Shown: positions 8,575 to 17,662 of the stretch, piece by piece
How the letters are laid out: each line of letters starts with the position of its first letter
Numbering within the stretch: position 1 is the first letter of the stretch
NCBI RefSeq assembly: GCF_018919485.1
Contig: NZ_JAHLMU010000001.1
Coordinates: forward strand, 1,898,917-1,962,916
Direction of reading: 5' to 3'
Length of the DNA stretch: 64,000 nt
DNA from: Psychrobacter sp. TAE2020
GTDB taxonomy: Bacteria; Pseudomonadota; Gammaproteobacteria; Pseudomonadales; Moraxellaceae
Made by a program: the position numbers and the translations under genes
The notes under the pieces: model-generated
Databases searched by the model: none
Told to the model about the DNA's origin: nothing
The model's input: the letters and a program-made list of their open reading frames with translations, nothing else

Positions 8575-9528
8575 TTACCAACGACTCTTTTCACGATGCT
8601 TGGCAATGACCTTTAACTCTGTTGGTAAACTAGCAGCCAGCCTGTTTCGTAGCTGTTCAGTGATAAATACTGAACGATGCTTGCCACCAGTACAGCCTAT
8701 ACCTATAGTCACTGTATGACGATTATTATGCAAGAAGTCTGGTAGCCAACGATTTAGAAACTTATCGATATCATCCGTCATTTCTGCAACTTCAGGATAA
8801 TCAGCAAAGAACTCTGCCACTTCACCATCGAGTCCAGTAGCGCTACGCAGCGCAGGATTCCAATGCGGATTGGGTAAAATCCTAACATCAAATACAAAGT
8901 CGGCATCAATAGGACTGCCATACTTAAAGCCGAAAGATAATAGATTAATGACAATTTTATTTTCAGCACCTATTTGTTCACGTAGACGCTCTTTTAATTG
9001 ATGGATATTCAGCTTAGTAGTATCAATAATAATATCGGCGTGACTAGCAATAGGCTGTAATAACTCAACCTCTTTTTTGATAGCAGCCGGCAAGTTATAG
9101 CTAGTATGCTCCGAATCTTCACCATCTTGTGCCATTAACGGATGTACACGACGAGTAGCATTGAAGCGTGCAACTAGGGTGCCTTCTTGTGCAGTGACAT
9201 AGATCACTTGCACGTTTTTTTCATCATAAGTCTGTTTTAGAGTATCGTGTATGGCAGAGAAATTCGATAAGTCTGCACGCGGTGAGCGAATATCAACACC
9301 TAGAGCAATACGTTTGATACCGCTCTCGCTAATCAGCTTATGTGCTGCTTCAGGGACTAAGGATAACGGCAAATTATCAATAGAATAATAGCCCAAATCC
9401 TCTAGTATATTTAATACTGAAGTTTTGCCTGATCCTGAACGACCAGAAATGACCAATACGTTGATAGCATCTTCTGAATCCGAGGCTACTACTGTACTCT
9501 GCTGTTGAGCTTTATCTGCTGCTTCCAT
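8575..9528 (-). CDS. rapZ: RapZ, RNase adapter / nucleotide-binding protein (YvcJ family)
   Basis: A 317-residue P-loop protein with Walker A GRSGSGKT (29-36), the diagnostic YYSIDNLPLSL segment and the C-terminal half with FGFKYGSP, FDVRILPNP and TIGIGCTGGKHRSV. In E. coli RapZ recruits RNase E to the sRNA GlmZ and so controls GlmS (glucosamine-6-P synthase); the lineage-specific sRNA target cannot be judged here. The protein is about 30 residues longer than E. coli RapZ, mostly in the N-terminal leader and in an insertion around residues 134-146. AGGG precedes the ATG. rapZ is usually near ptsN/hpf/rpoN, which are not present in this window. Confidence 0.93.
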   Translation of the reverse strand: MEAADKAQQQSTVVASDSEDAINVLVISGRSGSGKTSVLNILEDLGYYSIDNLPLSLVPEAAHKLISESGIKRIALGVDIRSPRADLSNFSAIHDTLKQTYDEKNVQVIYVTAQEGTLVARFNATRRVHPLMAQDGEDSEHTSYNLPAAIKKEVELLQPIASHADIIIDTTKLNIHQLKERLREQIGAENKIVINLLSFGFKYGSPIDADFVFDVRILPNPHWNPALRSATGLDGEVAEFFADYPEVAEMTDDIDKFLNRWLPDFLHNNRHTVTIGIGCTGGKHRSVFITEQLRNRLAASLPTELKVIAKHREKSRW

Positions 9529-9670
9529 GACTCATTACCCTGTCTTATTAAGTCCATTGAATCACTGTTATACCCTATCTATTTCTTACTTATTTGCTTA
9601 TAACTATTAAATTTATAGAAAGCTAAATTGTAGATTGATAATAGAGCATAGCTATTAAAACAGTTAATTA

Positions 9671-10546
9671 TTAAGGTTTGACTGTCAGTAACTGGTTGTC
9701 TAATAAACGAGCACGACCTAACCAAGCAGCGACTAAAATAATTAAATCTTGGCCATTAGTAAGCTGTGAATCTTGGGTGTCTATAGCTGCAAGATCGGTA
9801 GTTTTTACTTCTAGATAATCAATGACTAAACCTGCGTCAGTAATACGTTTAGTACTATCTATTAACAGTGATTGCAGTACGGACTTATAGTTTGACGCCT
9901 CACTCAGTTGCTGCGCTAGGCGTTTTAACTCACTATGCAAAATAGGCGCTATCTGGCGCTCATCGCTATTGAGATATTGATTGCGCGAGGATAAAGCCAA
10001 ACCATCAGTGGCACGAACTATAGGCGCTCCAATAATCGCAATTGGATAACTCAAATCACGAACTAATTGTTTAATAATAGCTAGTTGCTGATAGTCTTTT
10101 TGTCCGAATATCGATACATCAGGTTGAACAATATTGAACAGCTTAGCCACCACAATGCCCACACCATCGAAATGGGTTGGTCGTGACTGGCCACATAACT
10201 GACTAGTAATAGCACCAGCAGTAATCGCAGTCGCTGATGGTAGCACTGGATATATCTCATCACTACTAGGTGCGAAGACATAATCAGCACCAACACTAGC
10301 TAGCATGGCCACGTCCGCATCAAGGGTACGTGGATAGCTATCAAAGTCCTCTCCTACACCAAACTGAGTAGGATTGACAAAAATACTGACCACTACAATA
10401 TCTGCATGCTGTTTGGCCAGCTTTACTAGCTGCAAATGCCCTTGATGCAGGTTGCCCATCGTTGGCACTAAAGCAATGCGCTGCTCGCTGCGATACGGCT
10501 GCAAAGCTGCGCGCAAAGAGTCAATATGGTGATGAATAATAGGCAT
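9671..10546 (-). CDS. panC: PanC, pantothenate synthetase
   Basis: A 291-residue adenylate-forming enzyme joining pantoate and beta-alanine with ATP. Signature PTMGNLHQGHLQLV (HIGH-like nucleotide motif), FVNPTQFG, DFDSYPRTLDAD, FDGVGIVVAKLFNI, FGQKDYQQL and the KMSKS-like LSSRNQYL segment are all present. It is the last gene of pcnB-folK-panB-panC, 61 bases after panB, a gene order shared with Pseudomonas. AAGAG sits 6 bases before the ATG. Compared with typical PanC (about 280 residues), the C-terminal domain has a short polar insertion (TQDSQLTNGQD). Confidence 0.95.
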   Translation of the reverse strand: MPIIHHHIDSLRAALQPYRSEQRIALVPTMGNLHQGHLQLVKLAKQHADIVVVSIFVNPTQFGVGEDFDSYPRTLDADVAMLASVGADYVFAPSSDEIYPVLPSATAITAGAITSQLCGQSRPTHFDGVGIVVAKLFNIVQPDVSIFGQKDYQQLAIIKQLVRDLSYPIAIIGAPIVRATDGLALSSRNQYLNSDERQIAPILHSELKRLAQQLSEASNYKSVLQSLLIDSTKRITDAGLVIDYLEVKTTDLAAIDTQDSQLTNGQDLIILVAAWLGRARLLDNQLLTVKP

Positions 10547-10607
10547 TATAAACTCTTGTTATACGGTGCTATAAAAAGTTAATCCAGATAATAGCAGCAA
10601 TCAGCCA

Positions 10608-11408
10608 TTAACTAAATTGATGCTGCTCAGTAGGAAAACTGCCTTCACGTACTGCTTGCTGATATAAGGCAAATGCCCCTTCAATACTATGATCACTATT
10701 GCGCACATCGGTCAAAAAATCATGGACAAATCGCGGTACTCGTCCGTGCACCATTCCTAGCATGTCATGCATGACCAGTACTTGACCATCAGTATCTGCG
10801 CCAGCACCTATGCCAATGACTGGCACCGAAACGGTCGCTGTTACTAATTTGGCAAGCTTAGCAGGAACACACTCTAGTACTAACAGCGCCGCCCCAGCAG
10901 CTACTACCGCTTGCGCATCAGCTAGTAATTTATCCGCAGTATCATCAGTACGTCCTTGGATCTTGTAACCTCCAAAGACATTGACTGATTGCGGGGTTAA
11001 CCCTAAATGCACACAAGTTGGTGTACCGGCATTGGCTAACGTAGTTACTAAATCACACAGCTCACTACCGCCCTCAACCTTGATCACATGAGCACCAGCT
11101 TGCATCAGCTGACGGCTATTAGCGATGGCATCGGCTAAGGTAACATAACTCATAAAGGGTAAGTCAGCTAAAATCAATGCCTGCTTGTTGCTACGAGCGA
11201 CATTAGCAGTGTGATAAGCCATATCGCTTACCGTAACTGGTAAAGTCGAGTTATGGCCTTGTACCACCATGCCTAAGCTATCACCAATCAAGATAGTATC
11301 TATCTGTGCCTTGTCCATCATTCGTGCGAACATAGCATCGTAACAAGTTAGGCAAGTAAATTTGATACCGTCTTTTTTAAACTTATTTAAAGTCGATAAA
11401 GTCGTCAT
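10608..11408 (-). CDS. panB: PanB, 3-methyl-2-oxobutanoate hydroxymethyltransferase
   Basis: A 266-residue (beta/alpha)8 enzyme that makes ketopantoate from alpha-ketoisovalerate and methylene-tetrahydrofolate. Seen: LTCYDAMFARM, DTILIGDSLGMVVQGHNSTLPVT (Mg-binding Asp), LPFMSY, VKVEGG-like VIKVEGG, HLGLTPQ and IGIGAGADTDGQVLVMHDMLG. Length is standard. GAGGG lies 5 bases before the ATG. It follows folK by 33 bases and supplies PanC's substrate; folK makes a folate precursor, so the pair also links to PanB's one-carbon donor. Confidence 0.95.
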   Translation of the reverse strand: MTTLSTLNKFKKDGIKFTCLTCYDAMFARMMDKAQIDTILIGDSLGMVVQGHNSTLPVTVSDMAYHTANVARSNKQALILADLPFMSYVTLADAIANSRQLMQAGAHVIKVEGGSELCDLVTTLANAGTPTCVHLGLTPQSVNVFGGYKIQGRTDDTADKLLADAQAVVAAGAALLVLECVPAKLAKLVTATVSVPVIGIGAGADTDGQVLVMHDMLGMVHGRVPRFVHDFLTDVRNSDHSIEGAFALYQQAVREGSFPTEQHQFS

Positions 11409-11441
11409 ATGACCCTCGATAAGGCTTTATTAATGTGGGTA

Positions 11442-12026
11442 TTACTCAGAATCATCTAAACGCAGCTTAGGATCATCTAGACGCTGTAGCGCTGTCCAGT
11501 CTACACTTAAAGGGTAATCGCTAATAGACTGCTGTAAAATCATCAGTTCCGGCGCCAGTTCTCGCAATGGAACTAAGACAAAATTGCGTTCGCTTAGCCC
11601 AACATGTGGCACTATCAAGCTCGGCTCGCTCACTTGCTGTTGACCATAAAGTAGAATATCTACATCTAGGCTACGTTCACCCCAGTGTCTCAGACGCGCG
11701 CGCTTAGCTCCTTGCTCTAGCTGCTGACAAACATCAAGCAGCTCAAGTGGCGCCAGCGTAGTCTCAAGTCCCGCCACAGCATTAACAAAATCAGCTTGAT
11801 CTTGCGGTCCCATCGGCGCCGAGCTATAAAACGAAGAAACTTCTACCCCGCGAATCTGTTTATACTGACGTAGAGCACTCAACGCTTGCTGCAAATGTTC
11901 AGTTGGTGAGCCTAAGTCATTGGCCAAGTTACTACCCAAGCCTAAATAGCATTTAATCCAACTGCTAGCCTCGGCGTTCATACTGCTAGCAATGCCGTCC
12001 GTATTTGCCTTAGCTTTTATGAGCAT
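11442..12026 (-). CDS. folK: FolK, 6-hydroxymethyl-7,8-dihydropterin pyrophosphokinase
   Basis: A 194-residue HPPK. Diagnostic: CYLGLGSNLAND near residue 26, YSSAPMGPQDQADFVNAVA, and RHWGERSLDVDILLYG with the two metal-binding Asp residues, then VPHVGLSERNFVLVPL. It transfers pyrophosphate from ATP in folate synthesis. Start ATG overlaps the pcnB stop as TAATG, with AAGG upstream in pcnB, so translational coupling is likely. The first 20 residues are a polar leader beyond the usual HPPK start; an internal ATG at codon 17 would give the standard length. Confidence 0.94.
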   Translation of the reverse strand: MLIKAKANTDGIASSMNAEASSWIKCYLGLGSNLANDLGSPTEHLQQALSALRQYKQIRGVEVSSFYSSAPMGPQDQADFVNAVAGLETTLAPLELLDVCQQLEQGAKRARLRHWGERSLDVDILLYGQQQVSEPSLIVPHVGLSERNFVLVPLRELAPELMILQQSISDYPLSVDWTALQRLDDPKLRLDDSE

Positions 12027-14341
12027 TACTTACCTTCTTGCTCCGTCACCGTAATATCAGTACTAGGCTGACGGCGGCGACGCTTTGAAGGTACAGCGCC
12101 TTTAACATTACTATTGCTAGCTGTTTTATCGCTAACCTTAGCCTGTTTTTCAGAAGCTACTTTAGAGGGCTTAGTTTGGTCACCGATTTTACTGCCTTCA
12201 GCTAGCTTGGCAGTTGTTTCCTTAGACTTAGGCTTAGAATTAGCTTTGGATTCAGTATCGACTGGCGCTACTACTTTAGGTAATTTTTTCTCATAACCAG
12301 TAGCTGACCCATTAACCGTAGGCATTGCCTCTACTGTACTTGGCTGACGACGACGACGCTGATACGGTATCGGTTCATTATTAGTACTAACCAATTTTGG
12401 CGTTTGCGCTACTTGGGTTTCTGTTACAGAAGCCAAGGGGCGCTTAGCTTTTTCTTCAGTAGCTACAGGTTTAGCTGACTTTTGATTCGGTTTTTGCTCT
12501 GGCTTAGGTTGTAGCTTAGGCTTAACTTTAGATACTGCCGCTTTTTGTTTAACACTATTACTGTCATTAGCACTAGTATCAGTACGGCTATTGATATTAG
12601 CATTAGGCTTCTGCGTTTGCTCTGCCAGTTGCTTTTTCAATGGTGGAACGACGTTATCATGCTCGATCACAAACAGGGGCGCAGGGCTAGAGGCTTGGTC
12701 TGTATTAGACTCAGCACTATTATAAGCCAATGATAGCTGCTGTAATTGTGCCAGCTCATTACTATCATGCTTCTGTCGCGGTGTCAGCTTATTAGCAGAC
12801 CTGTTGCTATGACGGGATTTTGACGGTTCAGATTGTGGCGACGGCGACTGTAAACTAGCATTAGCTTGCGGCGCTGTTACCAAAACCTCAGAGACATTAT
12901 CAGTACGACGGCGACGACGTGAAGGTACGTTTGAAGCGTCATTAATAGCTGGAGGCTGCGCATTAGTCATCGATTGCTCTTTTTTACTACTGTTGTTTTG
13001 ACTGTTAATATCGCTTGGCTGTGCTTGCTCGTTATCGCTACTATCTTGTTGATTTTGACGATTACGTCCGCGACCACGGGGCCCATTCTTCGCTTGCTTA
13101 TAAGCTCCACGACGAATATTTTCATCAAAATCTTCGATTGCTTGTTGTTTTTGCGACTCAGACAAAGTCTGATAAGTCTGCCACCAGTCCCCCATATCAT
13201 TGGTTGACTCTGACAGCGGATGCTCAGCATCACCACATTGCTCACGTAATAATAGGAAGTCAAAGCCAGCACGAAAACGCGGATGCTCAGCCAACTGCTC
13301 TATTTGCTTACTACGCGGCGCGGCAAGTTTTGGCTGCAATAACCAAATATCACGAATGAACTGCTCAGCAAATTTAGGAATAGCGGTTTTGATACGTTGA
13401 CGATCAATAACTTTACCAGCCGCTTGCATTTGTGCTTCAGCGAATGGCATATTGCGTTTTTTAGCTTTTTCTAACTGGTGTAAATAATTTTCCCACAGCA
13501 AGGCGGCATAAAAGAAGGCTGGATTGATACTTTTGCCGGCACCAATACGCTTGTCTGTATTAATAGCTACTTGCTGCACTAATGGACTCGGGTCAGCAGG
13601 TGGATAGATGATAAGGCTATCAATGGCACCTGATTCAAACAATAAAGGTAACAACGGTACTAGATAACCACCAGTAAACATCTTCTGAGTTTCATCATAA
13701 AGACGATGCGGTGATATTTGCTCCAACAATGCCCAATTGCCATCATGAAACTGCTCGGCTAACTCTTTATCGAATTCAAAACCTAATTTCGCTTTGAAAC
13801 GTAAGGCCCGTAGTAAACGTACCGGATCTTCTTCAATACGTACTGGCGCATTGCCCAACAACCGAATTATTTTGTTATCGATATCATCAAGAGCGCCACA
13901 AAAATCATGGACTACGCCTTTGAGCGGCTGATAATACAGCGCATTGATAGAGAAATCACGACGAGAGAAATCTTGTTTGATATCGCCCCAAACGTTATCA
14001 CGTATGATCATACCGTCTTGATTGGTATTGGAATCATTATTGGGTGGACCACGAAAAGTAGCAACTTCTATCAGTTCACGTCCAGAATACACATGCGCCA
14101 ACTGAAAGCGGCGACCGATAATGCGGCAACGCTTACCAAACACATCTTTGATTTCATGTGGCTTGGCATCAGTAACCGCGTCGAAGTCTTTTGGACGCAG
14201 TCCTAATAAGGTATCACGCACTCCTCCGCCGACAATATAGGCATCAAACCCAGCTCGGGATAGAGTGGCAATTACTTCAGTAATGGAATTAGGTAATTCA
14301 GATTTATTCAGTTCTAACTGCTTGGCGGCACGCTCGGCCAT
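12026..14341 (-). CDS. pcnB: PcnB, poly(A) polymerase I with a very long low-complexity tail
   Basis: Nucleotidyltransferase-fold RNA polyadenylase that tags RNAs for degradation. Core in residues 1 to about 415: IVGGGVRDTLLG (36-47), catalytic KDFDAVTDA (D52, D54), CRIIGRRFQLAHV, EVATFRG, RRDFSINALYY, and RIEEDPVRLLRALRFKAKLGF. I choose the ATG at 14341 (771 residues) because AAGGAG lies 7 bases upstream; an in-frame GTG at 14383 would add 14 residues. From about residue 419 the protein changes to roughly 350 residues of Gln/Asn/Ser/Lys/Pro-rich sequence with three Arg patches (near residues 474, 662 and 754), two of them with the shared core RRRRQPST. E. coli PcnB has only a short basic tail. 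First gene of the pcnB-folK-panBC operon. Confidence 0.93.
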   Translation of the reverse strand: MAERAAKQLELNKSELPNSITEVIATLSRAGFDAYIVGGGVRDTLLGLRPKDFDAVTDAKPHEIKDVFGKRCRIIGRRFQLAHVYSGRELIEVATFRGPPNNDSNTNQDGMIIRDNVWGDIKQDFSRRDFSINALYYQPLKGVVHDFCGALDDIDNKIIRLLGNAPVRIEEDPVRLLRALRFKAKLGFEFDKELAEQFHDGNWALLEQISPHRLYDETQKMFTGGYLVPLLPLLFESGAIDSLIIYPPADPSPLVQQVAINTDKRIGAGKSINPAFFYAALLWENYLHQLEKAKKRNMPFAEAQMQAAGKVIDRQRIKTAIPKFAEQFIRDIWLLQPKLAAPRSKQIEQLAEHPRFRAGFDFLLLREQCGDAEHPLSESTNDMGDWWQTYQTLSESQKQQAIEDFDENIRRGAYKQAKNGPRGRGRNRQNQQDSSDNEQAQPSDINSQNNSSKKEQSMTNAQPPAINDASNVPSRRRRRTDNVSEVLVTAPQANASLQSPSPQSEPSKSRHSNRSANKLTPRQKHDSNELAQLQQLSLAYNSAESNTDQASSPAPLFVIEHDNVVPPLKKQLAEQTQKPNANINSRTDTSANDSNSVKQKAAVSKVKPKLQPKPEQKPNQKSAKPVATEEKAKRPLASVTETQVAQTPKLVSTNNEPIPYQRRRRQPSTVEAMPTVNGSATGYEKKLPKVVAPVDTESKANSKPKSKETTAKLAEGSKIGDQTKPSKVASEKQAKVSDKTASNSNVKGAVPSKRRRRQPSTDITVTEQEGK

Positions 14342-14502
14342 GCATCTACTCCTTGCCATATTCTTAACCACCCTGACCAACACAGCGTTTGTCAGGCGGA
14401 TGTACCTGCTAGTTTAACAAATTTTATGCACGGTGGGTGTATTTAGATATTTACTTACATGCAATTTTGTCAAAATTATCGTCAGTTAAAAGATATTTAA
14501 TT

Positions 14503-14895
14503 CTATAGTTGTAAACGGGACCGATTTTTCTCTATGGTTTTAGCTCCAATACCCCTTACTTTTGCCAATTCGTCAATACTTTTAAAGTCGCCAAACATTT
14601 CACGGTATAAGACGATAGCTTGCGCCTTACTGCTACCAATACCTTTTAGCGATGTCAGTTCACCTTCACTAGCACGATTGATGTTAACGCTATTTTGGCT
14701 TAGTGCTTGGTTTTCTAAATCTTCTTGGGTTAACAAATAATTATAGGCATTCTGCGCATTATCGAAACAAGGTGCTGCTTGTCCCTTATTAACAACTGTA
14801 CTTAAACTAAAAACTAAGGCAAAAGCTAAGCACCAAGCCGGCGCAGCTGACTTAGTTAAACTAAACTTATAAAACGACCTCTTCTCAGCATTCAT
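14503..14895 (-). CDS. ComEA-like helix-hairpin-helix DNA-binding protein
   Basis: A 130-residue exported protein: a long N-terminal region with a hydrophobic segment and probable cleavage at GQA-AP, then a pair of helix-hairpin-helix motifs (NINRASEGELTSLKGIGSSKAQAIV and DELAKVRGIGAKTIEKN). This is the ComEA DNA-uptake protein layout: periplasmic double-stranded DNA binding during natural transformation. The ATG overlaps the mazG stop by 11 bases (TATGAATGCTGA), implying coupled translation. The function in transformation is a family inference; small HhH proteins of this type have not all been tested. Confidence 0.8.
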   Translation of the reverse strand: MNAEKRSFYKFSLTKSAAPAWCLAFALVFSLSTVVNKGQAAPCFDNAQNAYNYLLTQEDLENQALSQNSVNINRASEGELTSLKGIGSSKAQAIVLYREMFGDFKSIDELAKVRGIGAKTIEKNRSRLQL

Positions 14896-15772
14896 ACTGT
14901 TTGGCGGCCTCCCATAGCCTATCCATCTCAGTTAAATCACTATCTTCTACACTTTTACCTACTTGCTCTAATTGGGTTTCGATATAAGCAAAGCGTGATT
15001 TAAATTTGTGCACGCAAGTAAGTGCTGCGGCTTCAGCGTCTAAGTTTAATTTACGTGCCACGTTGACTAAGCCAAAAAAACAGTCGCCAAGCTCTTTTTC
15101 GATGTCTCTAATGTTGGCTTTGCTTATATTGGCTTCGCTTATATTGTATTTAGCCGCCGATTTTGACTTGTCCCTAACCTCCGCTTTTAATTCGTTAATC
15201 TCTTCATCAAGCTTATCGAACGCCCCTTCAATGCCTGGCCAATCAAAGCCTAACTTTGCTGCTTGTTTTTGTACCTCTTGTGCTTGCATCAAGGCACTAC
15301 CAGCTTTTATGGCATCCAACCGACGATGCGGTTTGCCGCGAGCAGCAGCAGCCTGATGCTCCTCAGCTTTAATCTCATCCCAACGAACTTTAACTGCCGC
15401 TTCATCCGCCAGATTTTCGGCTTCAAACACGTGTGGATGGCGACGAATCAGCTTCTGTTGTAAAGTGCTTATGACATCACTGATATCGAAACGACCTTGC
15501 TCAGCATAGAGCTGACAATGAAAAACAACTTGTAGCAGAACATCACCAAGCTCACTTTTGATATCTTCATCATCATCAGCTTGTACCGCTTCGCCCAGCT
15601 CATAAGCTTCTTCGATAGCATAAGGTATTAGGCTATGATTGCTCTGCTTTTGATCCCATGGACAATCCGCACGCAGCCGTGCCATCAAGCTTAACAAGTC
15701 AGTTAATTCGCCACTAGCCTCAGGAGTTCCTTGTACTGGCATCGGTACGCTAATGATATTTTGCTCAGTCAT
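14885..15772 (-). CDS. mazG: MazG, nucleoside triphosphate pyrophosphohydrolase
   Basis: A 295-residue all-helical NTP pyrophosphatase of the MazG family (house-cleaning of non-canonical NTPs). Two tandem MazG-type domains are visible: residues 20-125 with LRADCPWDQKQSNHSLIPYAIEEAYELGEAV and ELGDVLLQVVFHCQ (the metal-binding EExxE...ExxD set), and the second around 170-270 with EEINELKAEV and EKELGDCFFGLVNVARKL. The loop between the two metal-binding helices of the second domain carries a 15-bp tandem duplication (SEANISKANI). Its stop overlaps the ComEA-like gene. Upstream 241 bases carry the promoter shared with the divergent algC-like gene. Confidence 0.93.
   Translation of the reverse strand: MTEQNIISVPMPVQGTPEASGELTDLLSLMARLRADCPWDQKQSNHSLIPYAIEEAYELGEAVQADDDEDIKSELGDVLLQVVFHCQLYAEQGRFDISDVISTLQQKLIRRHPHVFEAENLADEAAVKVRWDEIKAEEHQAAAARGKPHRRLDAIKAGSALMQAQEVQKQAAKLGFDWPGIEGAFDKLDEEINELKAEVRDKSKSAAKYNISEANISKANIRDIEKELGDCFFGLVNVARKLNLDAEAAALTCVHKFKSRFAYIETQLEQVGKSVEDSDLTEMDRLWEAAKQYEC
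15114..15143. repeat. 15-bp tandem duplication inside mazG
   Basis: Two consecutive 15-base copies, TTGGCTTTGCTTATA and TTGGCTTCGCTTATA, differing at one base, in frame in mazG; they add five residues to a loop. Confidence 0.85.
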
Positions 15773-16013
15773 AAAAGCTACTCATATGTTTTTAGTTAAT
15801 TTTTTATAAAAGACAGCAAGGTAAACAAAGGCTGTGAAACTCATTATTATAGCTAGCAAATACAGTAAACTTACGCTAAATAAGCTAAGCTAGAGACAGG
15901 CTTTTACCCTATTGATTCATCAGTTAGTGTATCATTTAATATTTACTACCTTATACTCATAACTGTTATTTTTATAGCCACTTTACTGCTCTAACTCAAG
16001 GAATCTTCTAGCC

Positions 16014-17534
16014 ATGTCTATGTCTGATAGTGCTACTTCTGTAAGCTATACTTCTCCCCATACTGAATTTACAGCTATTACTATTGATTCCTTTAAGGCT
16101 TATGATATTCGTGGTGAGCTTGGGGTCAACTTGGATGAAGATATTGCTTATCGTATTGGCCGTGCCTTTGCGCAGATTCTATCTGAGCGCGTTGATGCTA
16201 CTGATGACGGGACTAATAATAATGAATTAAAACAACTCAAACCGGCTATTGTTATCGGCAGTGATATTCGTGACTCTAGTGAGCACCTTAAGCAGGCAGC
16301 TATCGCTGGTATCCTAGACGCTGGTATTGATGTAATAGATTTAGGTATGACTGGGACCGAAGAAGTGTATTTTGCTACTAGCCATTATCAAGCGCTAGGG
16401 GGCATCGAAGTGACTGCTAGTCATAACCCTATCAATTATAATGGGTTAAAATTGGTAAAAGAACACTCAAAGCCTATTAGTGCCGACGATGGTCTAGCTG
16501 AGATCCAAGCATTGGCTGAGTCTGGTCGATTTACTACTGGCAATGAACAAGGCGCAAACTATCAGCTAGGAAAGCGGCAGTTATTAACCGATAAAAGCGC
16601 TTATATAGATCATGTAATGAGCTTTGTTGATACCAGCAAATTGCAGCCTTTGACCTTAGTTATTAACTCAGGTAATGGCAGTGCAGGACCTGTAGTAGAT
16701 TTGTTGGTCGACAAACTGATGCAAGCTGGCGCGCCGATCAAAGTCATTAAGTTGCATCATCAGCCTGATGGTAGCTTCCCTAATGGTATTCCTAACCCTA
16801 TGATTTTGGACAATAGACAATCCACTCAACAGGTCGTTGTCGAGCATAAAGCAGATTTAGGTATAGCTTTTGATGGTGATTTTGACCGCTGCTTTTTATT
16901 CGATGAAAACGGTGAGTTTATTGATGGTAGCTATATAGTCGGTATGCTGGCGCAAGCTTTTTTAAATAAGTATCCGGGTGAGTCTATCGTTTATGATCCA
17001 CGGGTACTTTATAATACCGAAGCGGTGATTAACGCTCATAATGGACAAAAGGTTATTAGTAAATCGGGACATTCGTTTATTAAGCAAGTGATGCGCGAGT
17101 CCGGCGCTGTTTATGGTGGTGAGATGTCAGCACATCACTATTTCCGTGATTTCTTTTATTGTGATAGCGGCATGATTCCGTGGTTATTGACCATTGAGCT
17201 GTTATCAGTTACTGGCAAAACCCTTTCACAGTTAGTCACTGGCTACATTGCAGCTTACCCAAGCTCAGGCGAATTGAATTTTCATCTCACTACACATGAT
17301 GCGACAACTATCATCAATGATATAGAAGAAAAATTCAGTAGCCAAATGCGTACCAAGTCGACTCTTGATGGCTTAAGTCTTGACTTTAAGGACTGGCGTT
17401 TCAATTTGCGCGCTTCTAACACCGAACCCTTGATTCGGTTGAACATTGAAACTCGTGGCGACGAGAAATTATTAGCAAGCAAAACTCAAGATATTCAGCA
17501 ATGGTTAGCTTTACAAGGGGCGGTCCCGGCTTAA
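16014..17534 (+). CDS. algC: Phosphomannomutase/phosphoglucomutase (AlgC/ManB/Pgm type)
   Basis: A 506-residue alpha-D-phosphohexomutase that interconverts hexose 6- and 1-phosphates, giving Glc-1-P or Man-1-P for surface sugars. Domain 1 has the phosphoserine loop TASHNP (S136), domain 2-3 the Mg loop DGDFDRC (287-293), domain 3 the sugar-binding GGEMSAHHYFRD, and domain 4 the phosphate-binding RASNTEPLIRLNIE. P. aeruginosa AlgC is about 463 residues; the excess is in the N-terminal leader and an insertion around residues 62-76. It reads towards a terminator shared with the ugd-like gene. In Acinetobacter the equivalent pgm closes the galU-ugd-gpi-gne1-pgm flank of the capsule locus. Confidence 0.92.
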   Translation: MSMSDSATSVSYTSPHTEFTAITIDSFKAYDIRGELGVNLDEDIAYRIGRAFAQILSERVDATDDGTNNNELKQLKPAIVIGSDIRDSSEHLKQAAIAGILDAGIDVIDLGMTGTEEVYFATSHYQALGGIEVTASHNPINYNGLKLVKEHSKPISADDGLAEIQALAESGRFTTGNEQGANYQLGKRQLLTDKSAYIDHVMSFVDTSKLQPLTLVINSGNGSAGPVVDLLVDKLMQAGAPIKVIKLHHQPDGSFPNGIPNPMILDNRQSTQQVVVEHKADLGIAFDGDFDRCFLFDENGEFIDGSYIVGMLAQAFLNKYPGESIVYDPRVLYNTEAVINAHNGQKVISKSGHSFIKQVMRESGAVYGGEMSAHHYFRDFFYCDSGMIPWLLTIELLSVTGKTLSQLVTGYIAAYPSSGELNFHLTTHDATTIINDIEEKFSSQMRTKSTLDGLSLDFKDWRFNLRASNTEPLIRLNIETRGDEKLLASKTQDIQQWLALQGAVPA

Positions 17535-17566
17535 GCTATTCTCTATAAGCTATGGTTTATAGTAAC

Positions 17567-17605
17567 AAAACGCCTGTCAACTCTAGATTGATAGGCGTTT
17601 TTTTT
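17567..17605. terminator. Intrinsic terminator after algC
   Basis: Stem AAAACGCCTGTCAA / TTGATAGGCGTTTT with one G-T wobble, a 7-base loop (17581-17587) and eight T on the plus side (17598-17605); serves algC and probably the convergent ugd-like gene. Confidence 0.9.
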
Positions 17606-17662
17606 GCTATGGATTGCTATAGTTTATTAATCAAAATTTTATATCATAACCATTTTCCGCGC

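Noticed and set aside
12967..13400. Several frames on both strands in the pcnB tail
   Set aside because: Low-complexity codons leave other frames open; no start signals and the PcnB frame is continuous.
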